Source: Erysipelatoclostridium sp. AM42-17 (lineage in GTDB: Bacteria; Bacillota_I; Bacilli_A; Erysipelotrichales; Coprobacillaceae). From it: 39,447 nucleotides of DNA. Each line of letters opens with the position of its first letter. The first letter of the stretch is position 1. This document shows positions 15,514 through 23,748 of this stretch, one piece after another. The position numbers were made by a program, and so were the translations under genes. The notes under the pieces are model-generated. The model was not told where the DNA came from and searched no databases. It saw only the letters and a program-made list of their open reading frames with translations. The stretch lies in NCBI RefSeq assembly GCF_003480255.1, contig NZ_QUIN01000023.1:1-39447 (forward strand). Direction: 5' to 3'.

Positions 15514-16449
15514 ATGAAATTAATTGTAAATTTAAATAGTATTGATTATCTATATGATTATATTGAGATGGGTGTCAATGATTTTGTTGTTGGAACACCT
15601 TATTTTTCTTGCAGACAAGCAATTAATTTAGAATATGATGAATTAGAACAATTAAAAGGGAAATATCCGCATATCCATTTATTTGTATTAGTGAATGCTT
15701 TAATTGAAGAACACAATGTAGAAGCATTGAAAATACACTTGTCTAAACTTAATAAGATTGGAATTGATGGTATTTTATATCAAGATTATGGTGTCTTAAA
15801 TATTTGTTTAGATTGTCATTATGGATTTGAAAAGATTTATGCTCCAGATACTTTGAATACAAATCATCAAACGATTAATTTTTTAAAAACATTAGGTGTT
15901 GATGGTGCTTTTTTAGCGAGAGAAATTCCTTTAGAAGAAAAGAAAAAAATTGCTGAAAATGTTTCTTTAAAAACAATGGTACAGGCACATGGCGTTGAAT
16001 ATATGGCCTACTCTAAAAGACCATTACTTAGTAATTATAAAGAAATAACAGGTTTAGATTTTCCTGATGATAAAGATGCAAATCTTTATATCCAAGCTAA
16101 TCAAGTTGATCAAAAATGTCATATTTATCAAGATAAGTTTGGTTGTCATATATTGAGTGAGCCCCAAATCTATACGTTAGATGTTTTAAATCATTTTACA
16201 TGTTTTGATTATTTATTTATTGATGGTCAATATCTAGAAAAGATGACTTTATTAGAGGTTGTTCATTTATATGTTCAAGCTATTGAATCAATAAATAAAG
16301 GAAACTATTCAAAAGAATCTATTGAACTGACAAGACTTTTACATCAGCTTACACCAAATGTTCAGTATTATCATAGTTTTTTATTTGACTCAACAGTATA
16401 TAAAATTTCAGATGTAAGGAAAAGAGAAGAAAATGAGAGAAGTAAGTAA
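15514..16449 (+). CDS. trhP1: U32-family protein TrhP1-like (ho5U34 biosynthesis)
   Basis: 311-aa member of the peptidase U32 family, shorter than its neighbour. In B. subtilis YrrN/TrhP1 and YrrO/TrhP2 are needed for prephenate-dependent hydroxylation of U34. Visible features: GVNDFVVGTPYFSCRQA near the start, YAPDTLNTNHQTINFLKTLGVDGAFLAREI (the U32 'dTLN...' element), VQAHGVEYMAYSKRPLLSNY. The Cys cluster of the longer paralogue is absent. It overlaps trhP2 by 17 nt. The role is family inference. Confidence 0.85.
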   Translation: MKLIVNLNSIDYLYDYIEMGVNDFVVGTPYFSCRQAINLEYDELEQLKGKYPHIHLFVLVNALIEEHNVEALKIHLSKLNKIGIDGILYQDYGVLNICLDCHYGFEKIYAPDTLNTNHQTINFLKTLGVDGAFLAREIPLEEKKKIAENVSLKTMVQAHGVEYMAYSKRPLLSNYKEITGLDFPDDKDANLYIQANQVDQKCHIYQDKFGCHILSEPQIYTLDVLNHFTCFDYLFIDGQYLEKMTLLEVVHLYVQAIESINKGNYSKESIELTRLLHQLTPNVQYYHSFLFDSTVYKISDVRKREENERSK

Positions 16450-17674
16450 AGTTGTTGATGGTAAGCGTGTTATTATAAAAAAGCCAGAATTATTGGCACC
16501 GGCAGGAAATCTTGAAAAATTAAAGGTAGCAATTTTGTATGGGGCTGATGCTGTTTTTGTTGGTGGTAAAGAGTTTTCATTACGTTCCAGTGCTTCTAAT
16601 TTTTCACTTGAAGATATTAAAGAAGCTGTAGAATTTGCTCGTAATCATGATGCTCACATACACGTTACTTGTAATATTATTCTACATGAGGATAATCTAG
16701 AAGGAATTGAAAATTACTTAAAGAAATTAGATGAAATTGGTGTAACAGCGATTATTGTTGCTGATCCGTATATTATGATGATTGCTAAGAAACTTAATCT
16801 TAAATTAGAAGTACATGTTTCTACCCAGTTATCTTCTCTTAATAGTGAAGCAATAGCACTATTTGAAAGAATAAAAATGGATCGTGTGGTTTTAGGACGC
16901 GAAGTTTCTTATCAGGATTTAGATCAAATTAGAAAGAAAACAGATATTGATTTAGAATATTTTATTCATGGAGCAATGTGTATTCATTATTCAGGGCGTT
17001 GTATGTTATCAAATTATTTTTCAAGACGTGATGCTAATAGAGGTGGATGTTCACAATCATGTCGTTGGAATTATGATTTATTTAAAGATAATCAACAAAT
17101 TAATGATAAGATTCCTTTTAGTATGTCTTCTAAAGATATGGCTTTAGTTAATCATATTCCGCAGTTAATTGAACTTGGAATTGATTCTTTTAAAATAGAA
17201 GGACGTATGAAATCATTGCATTACATTGCAACAGTCGTTTCAACATATCGTAAACTTATCGATGATTATTGTCAGGATCCAGATCATTTTGTTATGAGTG
17301 AAAAATACATGAATGAATTATTAAAGGCAGCAAATCGTGCTGTATGTACCGGATTTTTTAAGGAAATGCCAAATAGTCAGTATCAGCTATACGATCATCG
17401 TGATGAACATCCAACACAAGATTTTTGTATTCGAGTTTTAGATTATGATTCAAATACAAAACAAGCCATGATTGAACAAAGAAATTATTTTAAAAAGGGT
17501 GATCAAGTTGAATTCTTTTCACCTCACCATGACAATGTGATTTTTGAAATATCGGGATTATATAATGAAAATCATGAACCAATTGAAGTGGCTAATCATC
17601 CAATGGAAATATTATTTATTGATATTGATTATCCATTAGAAATACATGATATGGGAAGAAAGGTGACATTATGA
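16433..17674 (+). CDS. trhP2: U32-family protein TrhP2 (ho5U34 biosynthesis)
   Basis: 413 aa. PELLAPAGNLEKLKVAILYGADAVFVGG is the U32 N-terminal signature. The conserved Cys set is intact: HGAMC, SGRC and GGCSQSCRW (about residues 180-220), which bind an iron-sulfur cluster in related RlhA/TrhP proteins. FKIEGRMKSLHYIATVV and the C-terminal beta domain follow. With trhP1 and trmR it forms the complete mo5U34 pathway. It overlaps trhP1 at its start and udk at its stop (ATGA), so translation is coupled. Confidence 0.92.
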   Translation: MREVSKVVDGKRVIIKKPELLAPAGNLEKLKVAILYGADAVFVGGKEFSLRSSASNFSLEDIKEAVEFARNHDAHIHVTCNIILHEDNLEGIENYLKKLDEIGVTAIIVADPYIMMIAKKLNLKLEVHVSTQLSSLNSEAIALFERIKMDRVVLGREVSYQDLDQIRKKTDIDLEYFIHGAMCIHYSGRCMLSNYFSRRDANRGGCSQSCRWNYDLFKDNQQINDKIPFSMSSKDMALVNHIPQLIELGIDSFKIEGRMKSLHYIATVVSTYRKLIDDYCQDPDHFVMSEKYMNELLKAANRAVCTGFFKEMPNSQYQLYDHRDEHPTQDFCIRVLDYDSNTKQAMIEQRNYFKKGDQVEFFSPHHDNVIFEISGLYNENHEPIEVANHPMEILFIDIDYPLEIHDMGRKVTL

Positions 17675-18294
17675 AAAAACCAATTATTATAGGAATTGCA
17701 GGAGGAAGTGCTTCAGGAAAAACATCCATTGCTCATGCAATATACGAACATTTTAAAGAAACACAAACTACATGTATCATCAAGCAAGATGATTATTATA
17801 AAGATCAAACATACTTACCAATGGAAAAAAGAGTGCTTACCAATTATGATCATCCCTTAGCATTTGATACATCATTATTAGTTGAACATTTAAAATTATT
17901 AAAAGAAGGGAAATCAATTAGTAAACCTATATATGATTTTAAAGAACATAATCGTAGTCTTGAAACAGAAACGATTACACCAAGAGATGTTATTATTTTA
18001 GAGGGTTTATTTGTTTTGTATGAACCAACTATTAGAGACTTATGCGATATTTTGATTTATGTAGACACAGATAGTGATATTAGCTTTATGAGACGTTTGA
18101 AACGTGATATGGAAGAACGCGGACGAAGCTTACAATCAGTGTATCAACAATATCTTACAACAGTGAGGGAAATGCATAATCAATTTGTTGAACCATCAAA
18201 AAAATATGCTCATCTTATTATTCCAGAAGGTGGCGAAAACCAAGTGGCTATTGATTTATTGATTACAAAAATTACAAGTGTTATTCATCAATAA
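17671..18294 (+). CDS. udk: Uridine kinase
   Basis: Phosphorylates uridine and cytidine to UMP/CMP in pyrimidine salvage. P-loop GIAGGSASGKTS is at residues 8-19; QDDYYKD holds the catalytic Asp; YDHPLAFD, YDFKEHNR and LEGLFVLYE are udk signatures, and RRLKRDMEERGRS forms the lid. 207 aa, normal length. Last gene of the mltG operon, starting within the trhP2 stop. Confidence 0.96.
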   Translation: MKKPIIIGIAGGSASGKTSIAHAIYEHFKETQTTCIIKQDDYYKDQTYLPMEKRVLTNYDHPLAFDTSLLVEHLKLLKEGKSISKPIYDFKEHNRSLETETITPRDVIILEGLFVLYEPTIRDLCDILIYVDTDSDISFMRRLKRDMEERGRSLQSVYQQYLTTVREMHNQFVEPSKKYAHLIIPEGGENQVAIDLLITKITSVIHQ

Positions 18295-18346
18295 TACTAG
18301 ATATTTATATATGATTATGTTATATTATTAACTACGAGGTGACATT

Positions 18347-18832
18347 ATGGAACAAGATAAAGTATTGCTTACGAAAAGCGGTGTTGAAAAACTTCAACAA
18401 GAAAGAGATAACTTAATTAATGTAGAAAGACCTAAAGTTATCGAAGAATTACAATTAGCTCGTTCACAAGGTGACTTATCTGAAAATGCTGATTATGATT
18501 CAGCTAGAGATAAACAAGCACAATTAGAACAAAGAATTAAAGAAATTGAATATATGCTTCAAAATGCAGAAATCATTTCTGAAGAACAAATGGATTTAAA
18601 TATTGTTAAACCTGGTACAACAGTTACTTTATTAGATTTATCTGAAAAAGATGCTGAACCAGAAACATATACAATTGTAGGTTCTTTTGAAACTGATCCT
18701 GTAAATGGAAAAATTTCTAATGAATCCCCACTTGCTAAAGCAGTTATAGGTCATGGTATTAATGAAATTGTAACTGTTGGGGTTGCTAATGCTTATGATG
18801 TAAAAATCATTGATATTGAATTTAAACAATAA
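18347..18832 (+). CDS. greA: Transcription elongation factor GreA
   Basis: 161 aa. The N-terminal antiparallel coiled coil (about 1-78) carries the tip acidic residues in GDLSENADYDSARDKQAQLEQRI; these stimulate cleavage of backtracked RNA in RNA polymerase. The C-terminal FKBP-like globular domain has ESPLAKAVIGHGINEIVTV. GAGGTG lies 5 nt before the ATG. A weak extended -10 (TGTTATATT) in the 52-nt gap after udk could give it its own transcript. Confidence 0.96.
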   Translation: MEQDKVLLTKSGVEKLQQERDNLINVERPKVIEELQLARSQGDLSENADYDSARDKQAQLEQRIKEIEYMLQNAEIISEEQMDLNIVKPGTTVTLLDLSEKDAEPETYTIVGSFETDPVNGKISNESPLAKAVIGHGINEIVTVGVANAYDVKIIDIEFKQ

Positions 18833-18857
18833 ACAACATTTTTAATGTTGTTTTTTC
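18831..18857 (+). terminator. Terminator of greA (convergent with the next gene)
   Basis: AACAACATT-TTT-AATGTTGTT followed by six T. The stem contains the stop codon of the opposing minus-strand gene. Confidence 0.85.
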
Positions 18858-19192
18858 TTTGCATAAATAAGAATAATATTTAAAAATAAAAATAAAAGCG
18901 GTTTTAAAAGTAATGAAAGATGCCAATGTTGAATAAATAATATACTTAATAATAAAGCATATATTAATGCAAAAATGCTTGCATTGATTAGTGCTTTTTC
19001 TTTATTTAATTTAAAAAAGATAAAACTAGCACTAATGATGATTAAGTAGCTTATCATACAAATTAAAAGATGATATGAATAGTAAGAAAATTGAATAAGA
19101 GACATCGCACCAGCAATAATAAGACTAGATAATAAATAAGAAATAAGAATAAAAAGAAATACTTTTATATAGGGAATAAACTGTTTTTTCAT
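18842..19192 (-). CDS. Four-helix membrane protein of the TIGR04086/YrzE type
   Basis: 116 aa, almost wholly hydrophobic, with four predicted helices at about 8-32, 35-58, 62-84 and 88-108, and a KKKQH end. TIGR04086 (YrzE) proteins have this size and topology; the match is by character, not alignment. Start at ATG 19192 with GGAGG just upstream; the ATG at 19204 lies before that site. TATACT sits directly upstream of the ribosome site. Function unknown. Confidence 0.7.
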   Translation of the reverse strand: MKKQFIPYIKVFLFILISYLLSSLIIAGAMSLIQFSYYSYHLLICMISYLIIISASFIFFKLNKEKALINASIFALIYALLLSILFIQHWHLSLLLKPLLFLFLNIILIYAKKKQH

Positions 19193-19247
19193 AATAACCT
19201 CCATAGTATACTTTATTAAAAAAAACAGTGATTAGAACGGAGAAGCT

Positions 19248-19874
19248 ATGTTTCATACCATTTTTGTAAGTTTTTTTATTTATGTATATTTAACTATATT
19301 ACTTAGATTATTTGGAAAAAAAGAATTTAGCCAATTAAATGTCTTTGATTTTGTTGTTTTTTTAATCATATCAGAAATTATGACAATGGGGTTAGACACT
19401 AAAAATATGACATTATATGATAGTGTTATTGCCACAGTAACCTTAATTATATTAGATCGTTTAGAATCATTTATGACAATGAAGTCTAAAAATTTAAGAG
19501 ATATCTTTGAAGGAAGACCATGTTATATTATTTTAAATGGTAAAATTCAATATCAAAATATGAAGAAACTGAGATATAGTGTAGATGATTTATCACATCA
19601 TTTAAGAGTACATGATATTGATAGTGTTTCTAAAGTGGCTTATGCTATTTTAGAAACAAATGGTTATTTATCAATCATAAAAAAAGATGAATGTGATGTA
19701 TTATTACCAGATACGCTGATTAGTGATGGGACAGTAAATGAAGAAGCATTACATTTAATTAATAAAGATATTTTATGGTTGAGGGATGAACTTACGAAAC
19801 ATCATATCTATACATTTGAAGAAGTTTTTTATTGTATTTTAGAAAAGGAGGGGCTTTATATTATAAAAAAATAG
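19248..19874 (+). CDS. DUF421/YetF-family membrane protein
   Basis: 208 aa. Two to three N-terminal membrane helices carry the family signature (LLRLFGKKEFSQLNVFDFVVFLIISEIMTMG), followed by a cytoplasmic alpha/beta domain (RPCYIILNGKIQYQNMKKLRYSVDDLSHHLRVHDIDSVSKVAYAILETNGYLSII). The family is conserved but of uncertain function; some members affect spore or envelope properties. CGGAG lies 7 nt before the ATG. It is divergent from the YrzE-like gene (55 nt apart) and convergent with the ABC operon. Confidence 0.85.
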   Translation: MFHTIFVSFFIYVYLTILLRLFGKKEFSQLNVFDFVVFLIISEIMTMGLDTKNMTLYDSVIATVTLIILDRLESFMTMKSKNLRDIFEGRPCYIILNGKIQYQNMKKLRYSVDDLSHHLRVHDIDSVSKVAYAILETNGYLSIIKKDECDVLLPDTLISDGTVNEEALHLINKDILWLRDELTKHHIYTFEEVFYCILEKEGLYIIKK

Positions 19875-19894
19875 AACAGTTTAAACTGTTCTAT
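19864..19894 (-). terminator. Terminator of the ABC operon between convergent genes
   Basis: A perfect 24-nt palindrome (19871-19894) centred on TTTAAA and including both stop codons (TAG of the DUF421 gene, TAG of the ATPase gene). On the minus strand it is followed by a seven-T tract. Confidence 0.85.
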
Positions 19895-20685
19895 CCAAGT
19901 AACATACGATCATTAGTGAATTCTTCACCACTTGCTTCCTCAAATTTGTGTAATAAGTCTTCAACTGTCAATTGCTGTTTTTCTTGTCCTTTTACATCAT
20001 AGATAATATGACCGTTATACATCATGATAAGACGATTACCCACTTCAATAGCGTCTTTCATATTATGAGTAACCATTAACGCTGTTAGATTTTGTTTAGC
20101 AATAATATCCTTAGTTAAAGTTAATACTTTTGAAGAAGTGGCTGGATCAAGTGCTGCAGTATGTTCATCTAAAAGTAAAAGTTTTGGCTTTTGTAAAGTA
20201 GCCATTAATAGTGTTAAAGCTTGTCTTTGTCCACCGGAAAGTAAACCTACTTTACTTGTTAAACGATCTTCAAGACCTAATCCTAAAGTTTTAACTAATT
20301 GATAATATTCTTCTTTTTCTTTTTTGTCTACACCCCATGCTAAACCACGGTGTTGACCACGTCTTTTAGCAAGTGCTAAGTTTTCGATGATTTGCATATC
20401 ACCAGCAGTTCCAAGCATTGGATCTTGAAATAAACGACCAATTTTTTTTGCACGCTGATATTCTGGCTGTAGAGAAATATTTTCTTGATCAAGGATGATT
20501 GTTCCACAATCTAATGGATGGAGTCCAGAAATAAGATTTAATAATGTGGATTTACCAGCACCATTTCCACCTATGATGGTAACAAAATCTCCTTCATTTA
20601 GCTCTAAATTAATATCATCTAATACTTTCTTTTCATTAACAGTACCAGCATTGAATGTTTTACTTACATGTTCTAGTTTAAGCAT
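19891..20685 (-). CDS. ABC transporter ATP-binding protein (amino-acid type)
   Basis: 264-aa ATPase. Walker A GGNGAGKST is near residue 39; Q-loop GRLFQDPM; signature LSGGQRQALTL; Walker B LLLLDEHTAALDP; switch His in MVTHNMKDA. Partner of the adjacent permease and lipoprotein, forming an ABC_sub_bind-type importer in which the permease resembles the LivH/BPD_transp_2 group. Its ATG directly abuts the permease stop, with GGAG inside the permease end. The T-box at 22.6-22.8 kb controls the whole operon. Confidence 0.93.
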   Translation of the reverse strand: MLKLEHVSKTFNAGTVNEKKVLDDINLELNEGDFVTIIGGNGAGKSTLLNLISGLHPLDCGTIILDQENISLQPEYQRAKKIGRLFQDPMLGTAGDMQIIENLALAKRRGQHRGLAWGVDKKEKEEYYQLVKTLGLGLEDRLTSKVGLLSGGQRQALTLLMATLQKPKLLLLDEHTAALDPATSSKVLTLTKDIIAKQNLTALMVTHNMKDAIEVGNRLIMMYNGHIIYDVKGQEKQQLTVEDLLHKFEEASGEEFTNDRMLLG

Positions 20686-21609
20686 TTAATCCAACTCCTT
20701 TCCTGTTAATTTTTTGTAAAGACTGACTTGCTTTCTTTTTGATATCATAATTGGAATAGTCAGCGCAATTGCAACAATAATCGCTGTTAATAATTTTAAA
20801 TCATCAGTGTTTAAACCTAATTGTAAAACAACAGCTACAATCACACGATAGATAATCGATCCAATAACAATCGACACTAAGCGTAAACAAAACCCGCCTT
20901 TTTTACCACTGAAAATAACTTCTCCAATAACAATTGAAGCTAAAGCAATGACGATAGCACCTGTTCCAACACGTACATCTGTTGCTTGTCCATATAAAGC
21001 ATAAAGTCCACCTGAAAGACCGACTAGACCATTAGAAATCATTAAACCTAATAATTTCATGGTATCAGTATTAATTCCAAGAGCTCTGGCCATTTGTTCG
21101 TTATTTCCGGTAGCACGAATTGATGAACCGATTTCAGTTCCAAAGAACCAATAAAGTAAACCAATAAAAATAATCACAAATATAAGTGAAATAATAAGGG
21201 CGATGTAATATTTATTGATTTGTAATGATAATGATAAATCTGTAAATAATGTATTTGCAGTTGTAAGTGGTAAATTAGCTCTACCAGACATAATTCTAAG
21301 ATTGATTGAATAAAGACCAATTTGTGTCAATATTCCTGCTAAGATAGCTGGTATTTTACATTTTGTATGTAAAATACCTGTAATAGCTCCAGCAATAAAT
21401 CCTGAAATAATCGCTGCTACAATAGCCAGTAGGGGATGAACCCCGTGCAATACACAAACGGCACAAATGGCACCACCTGTTGCAAATGATCCATCTACTG
21501 TTAAATCAGCAATATCTAATAAACGAAAAGTAATATAGACACCTAAAGCTAAAAAGCCCCATATTAAACCTAAATCAACGGCACCTAAGTAAGTATAAAA
21601 TAATCCCAT
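20686..21609 (-). CDS. ABC transporter permease (LivH/BPD_transp_2 type)
   Basis: 307 aa with about eight hydrophobic helices. IADLTVDGSFATGGAICAV and GLSGGLYALYGQATDVRVGTGAIVIALASIVIGEVIF are typical of the permeases paired with PF04392 lipoproteins. A charged C-terminal tail (SKRKQVSLYKKLTGKELD) faces the cytoplasm. TAGGAG lies 7 nt before the ATG. Nine bases separate it from the lipoprotein gene. Confidence 0.92.
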   Translation of the reverse strand: MGLFYTYLGAVDLGLIWGFLALGVYITFRLLDIADLTVDGSFATGGAICAVCVLHGVHPLLAIVAAIISGFIAGAITGILHTKCKIPAILAGILTQIGLYSINLRIMSGRANLPLTTANTLFTDLSLSLQINKYYIALIISLIFVIIFIGLLYWFFGTEIGSSIRATGNNEQMARALGINTDTMKLLGLMISNGLVGLSGGLYALYGQATDVRVGTGAIVIALASIVIGEVIFSGKKGGFCLRLVSIVIGSIIYRVIVAVVLQLGLNTDDLKLLTAIIVAIALTIPIMISKRKQVSLYKKLTGKELD

Positions 21610-21618
21610 TTTTAACTC

Positions 21619-22599
21619 CTATTCAACAAATGTTGCATTTGGATAATCATCTTTATTGATGTTAATACCACATTTTTGTGCAACTTTTAAATTAATAATC
21701 ATTGTACATTCATTCACTTTTAATTTAGCAATAGCAGTATTACTAGCAGTCTTTTTACCTTTTAAAATATTTAAAGCTTGTTTTCCTGCAAGTTTTCCTA
21801 AGTTTTTATAATTGATACCATAAGTAGCAAGACCTCCAGCTCTTGTCATTCCTTCTTCACCAACAATACAAGGAATTTTAGCAGGAGATGTAACAGCTTC
21901 AACACTGCTCATATACGTAGCTAGTAAATTATCTGTTGGAATATAGACTACATCCATTTTATCATTAACAATTTGACTTGTTACAGCTTGAATATCATTT
22001 GAATCAGATACTTTATAAATTTTATATTGGTATCCCTTTTTCTTAGCTGCCTGTTGGGCAATTTTTCCTTGATAAATAGAGTTGTCTTCACTACCACAAT
22101 ACATAATAGCTACTTTTTTAGTATTAGGTAATAATTTACTCATTAAATCAAATTGTTCATTAATTGGTGTTAAATCACTTGCACCTGTCACATTTCCACC
22201 TGGTGTTTTATTGCTTTTAACAAGTTTTGTACTTTGATAATCAGTGACAGCACATCCAACGATTGGTAAATCACTTGTAGCTGATGCTGCAGCTTGAAGT
22301 GCTGGTGTAGCGATAGCATAGATTAAATCGTTACCACCATTGACAAGTTTATCTGCAACAGTTGTACAGTTTGACTGATCACCCGCAACTTGGTAATCAA
22401 TGTTAGATTCTTTAACACCGGCTTTAACTAAAACTTCTTTGAAACCTTCATATGACGCATCTAAGGCATCGTGTTGCATTAATTGAACAACACCAATTTT
22501 TGCTTTTGATAAATCTTTTGCTTGTCCTGTTTCACTTGCAGAATTACATCCTGTTAAAACAAGCATACATGCAATAAGTAATGCAGAAATTTTTTTCAT
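21619..22599 (-). CDS. ABC substrate-binding lipoprotein (PF04392, ABC_sub_bind)
   Basis: 326 aa. Lipoprotein signal MKKISALLIACMLVLTGC, with the lipidated Cys at residue 18. The mature part is a two-lobe periplasmic-binding fold: KIGVVQLMQHDALDASYEGFKEVL, IYAIATPALQAAASATSDLPIVGCAVTD, KVAIMYCGSEDNSIYQ, VYIPTDNLLATYM, GGLATYGINYKNLGKLAGKQA. Members in other Firmicutes are annotated as tryptophan (TrpX-type) binding proteins; the T-box here may instead point to phenylalanine. Start at ATG 22599 (GGAGG upstream); the longer frame to 22626 lies in the terminator. Confidence 0.9.
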   Translation of the reverse strand: MKKISALLIACMLVLTGCNSASETGQAKDLSKAKIGVVQLMQHDALDASYEGFKEVLVKAGVKESNIDYQVAGDQSNCTTVADKLVNGGNDLIYAIATPALQAAASATSDLPIVGCAVTDYQSTKLVKSNKTPGGNVTGASDLTPINEQFDLMSKLLPNTKKVAIMYCGSEDNSIYQGKIAQQAAKKKGYQYKIYKVSDSNDIQAVTSQIVNDKMDVVYIPTDNLLATYMSSVEAVTSPAKIPCIVGEEGMTRAGGLATYGINYKNLGKLAGKQALNILKGKKTASNTAIAKLKVNECTMIINLKVAQKCGININKDDYPNATFVE

Positions 22600-22845
22600 T
22601 ATTTTTCCTCCCTCATCTATAAACAAAAAAACTCACCTAAGAGGGCGAGTTGTCGCTATACCACCTCAATTACCATACTGGCAGTTGTGTATGCGAGATA
22701 ACGGATCAACCGAAAAAGCCTTATCAACTTTTCAACTCCATGGTGAATTCTTTTTCTTTATGCGCATTGTTTGCACCACCCACAATGTCTCTAGTGCCTC
22801 AAAGAAAAATACTATTTCATTTCATCGTTTTTTTGTTTTTAAGAT
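22600..22845 (-). promoter_or_regulatory. T-box riboswitch of the ABC operon (aromatic amino acid; best register UUC)
   Basis: Minus-strand leader with AGTA (22813-22810), AGAGA (22792-22788), GGTGCAAAC (from 22777), T-box core GAGGTGGTATAGCG (22667-22654) and terminator AACTCGCC/GGTGAGTT plus T-run (22651-22625). After the upper Stem I helix comes GAA-TTC-A-C (22750-22743), matching the arrangement of the alaS T-box and giving UUC (Phe). A UGG (Trp) triplet lies 4 nt beyond this codon (22740-22738). The core's TGGT pairs with an A73 tRNA end, which fits tRNA-Phe. Confidence 0.85.
22625..22651 (-). terminator. Regulated terminator of the ABC-operon T-box
   Basis: AACTCGCC-loop-GGTGAGTT (one G-U) followed by six T on the minus strand. 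Confidence 0.85.
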
Positions 22846-22851
22846 ATATTT

Positions 22852-22880
22852 ATGATACGAGAATCTATACTTTTTGTCAA
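22852..22880 (-). promoter_or_regulatory. Promoter of the T-box/ABC operon
   Basis: TTGACA (22880-22875), 17-nt spacer, TATCAT (22857-22852). The -35 starts 2 nt after the ZIP gene stop. Confidence 0.8.
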
Positions 22881-22882
22881 TA

Positions 22883-23674
22883 TTATCCAAGACAAATATC
22901 AAGAGTCATCATGATAATAAAACCCACCATAAAACTCATTGTTCCGACATCAATTTCTTTAGTTGCATTGGCTTCGGGGATGAGTTCTTCAATACATACA
23001 AAAATCATGGCTCCCGCAGCAAAAGATAAAGCAAAAGGAAGAATAGTTCCCATCATTTTCGCAAAGCTATAACCGATTAATGCACTGGGTATTTCCACCA
23101 GCGCAGAAAGTTGTCCATAAAATAATGATTTGCTTTTAGAAATACCACATTGATGCATAGGTAAAGAAATAGCCATACCTTCAGGAAAATTTTGAATGCC
23201 AATACCAATTGATAAAATAATAGCACTTAATAATTGTTGACCATTACCAGCAAAAGCAACACCAACTGCTAGACCTTCAGGAATATTATGAAGTGTCATT
23301 GCCAACATTAATAAATTTGTTTTTGATAAATGAGAATCTTTTAAGCCTTCTTGATGATGGGATATAAGATGTTCATGAGGCAATAATAAATCACACAGTC
23401 TTAAAAATAAGCCACCTAGTAAAAATCCAAGGGGAATAATAAGAAGAAAGTAAGTAGGTTTATTATCTAACTCATTGATTGCTGGTAAAATAAGCGAAAA
23501 AAAAGAAGCAGCGACCATAATGCCAGCAGCACTTCCTAAAGCGATACTGACTAATTTTTGGCTTTCTTTTTTTATAAAAAAAACAATAGTTGATCCTAAA
23601 AATGTCATAAACCAGTTAAAAAAAGCCATAACAAAGACAAATAGATAAGGATAGCTTACAAATAGTTCTTTCAT
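22883..23674 (-). CDS. ZIP-family metal transporter
   Basis: 263 aa, eight predicted helices, importing divalent metals such as zinc (ZupT/ZIP group). The metal-site helices are clear: TLHNIPEGLAVGVAFAG in helix 4 and IGIQNFPEGMAISLPM in helix 5; EELIPEANAT comes near the end. A short His-containing loop (LPHEHLISHHQEG) lies between helices 3 and 4, typical of the family. GGAGGG precedes the ATG. No terminator is visible after its stop, which abuts the promoter of the T-box operon, so read-through into that leader is possible. Confidence 0.92.
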   Translation of the reverse strand: MKELFVSYPYLFVFVMAFFNWFMTFLGSTIVFFIKKESQKLVSIALGSAAGIMVAASFFSLILPAINELDNKPTYFLLIIPLGFLLGGLFLRLCDLLLPHEHLISHHQEGLKDSHLSKTNLLMLAMTLHNIPEGLAVGVAFAGNGQQLLSAIILSIGIGIQNFPEGMAISLPMHQCGISKSKSLFYGQLSALVEIPSALIGYSFAKMMGTILPFALSFAAGAMIFVCIEELIPEANATKEIDVGTMSFMVGFIIMMTLDICLG

Positions 23675-23723
23675 TGAATCCCTCCATTATAATGTATGGC
23701 TTTTTTATTATCTTTTTTGGGCT

Positions 23724-23748
23724 TAAAAAAAAGAGACCGAAGTCTCTT
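23724..23748 (-). terminator. Terminator of the TPR/cold-shock-like gene
   Basis: AAGAGAC-TTCG-GTCTCTT followed by T-run on the minus strand; it overlaps the stop codon. Confidence 0.9.

Noticed and set aside
22738..22740. UGG as the T-box specifier
   Set aside because: Not fully excluded, but it is 7 nt past the loop-E GAA, while the alaS T-box in this window places the codon within 1 nt of it.
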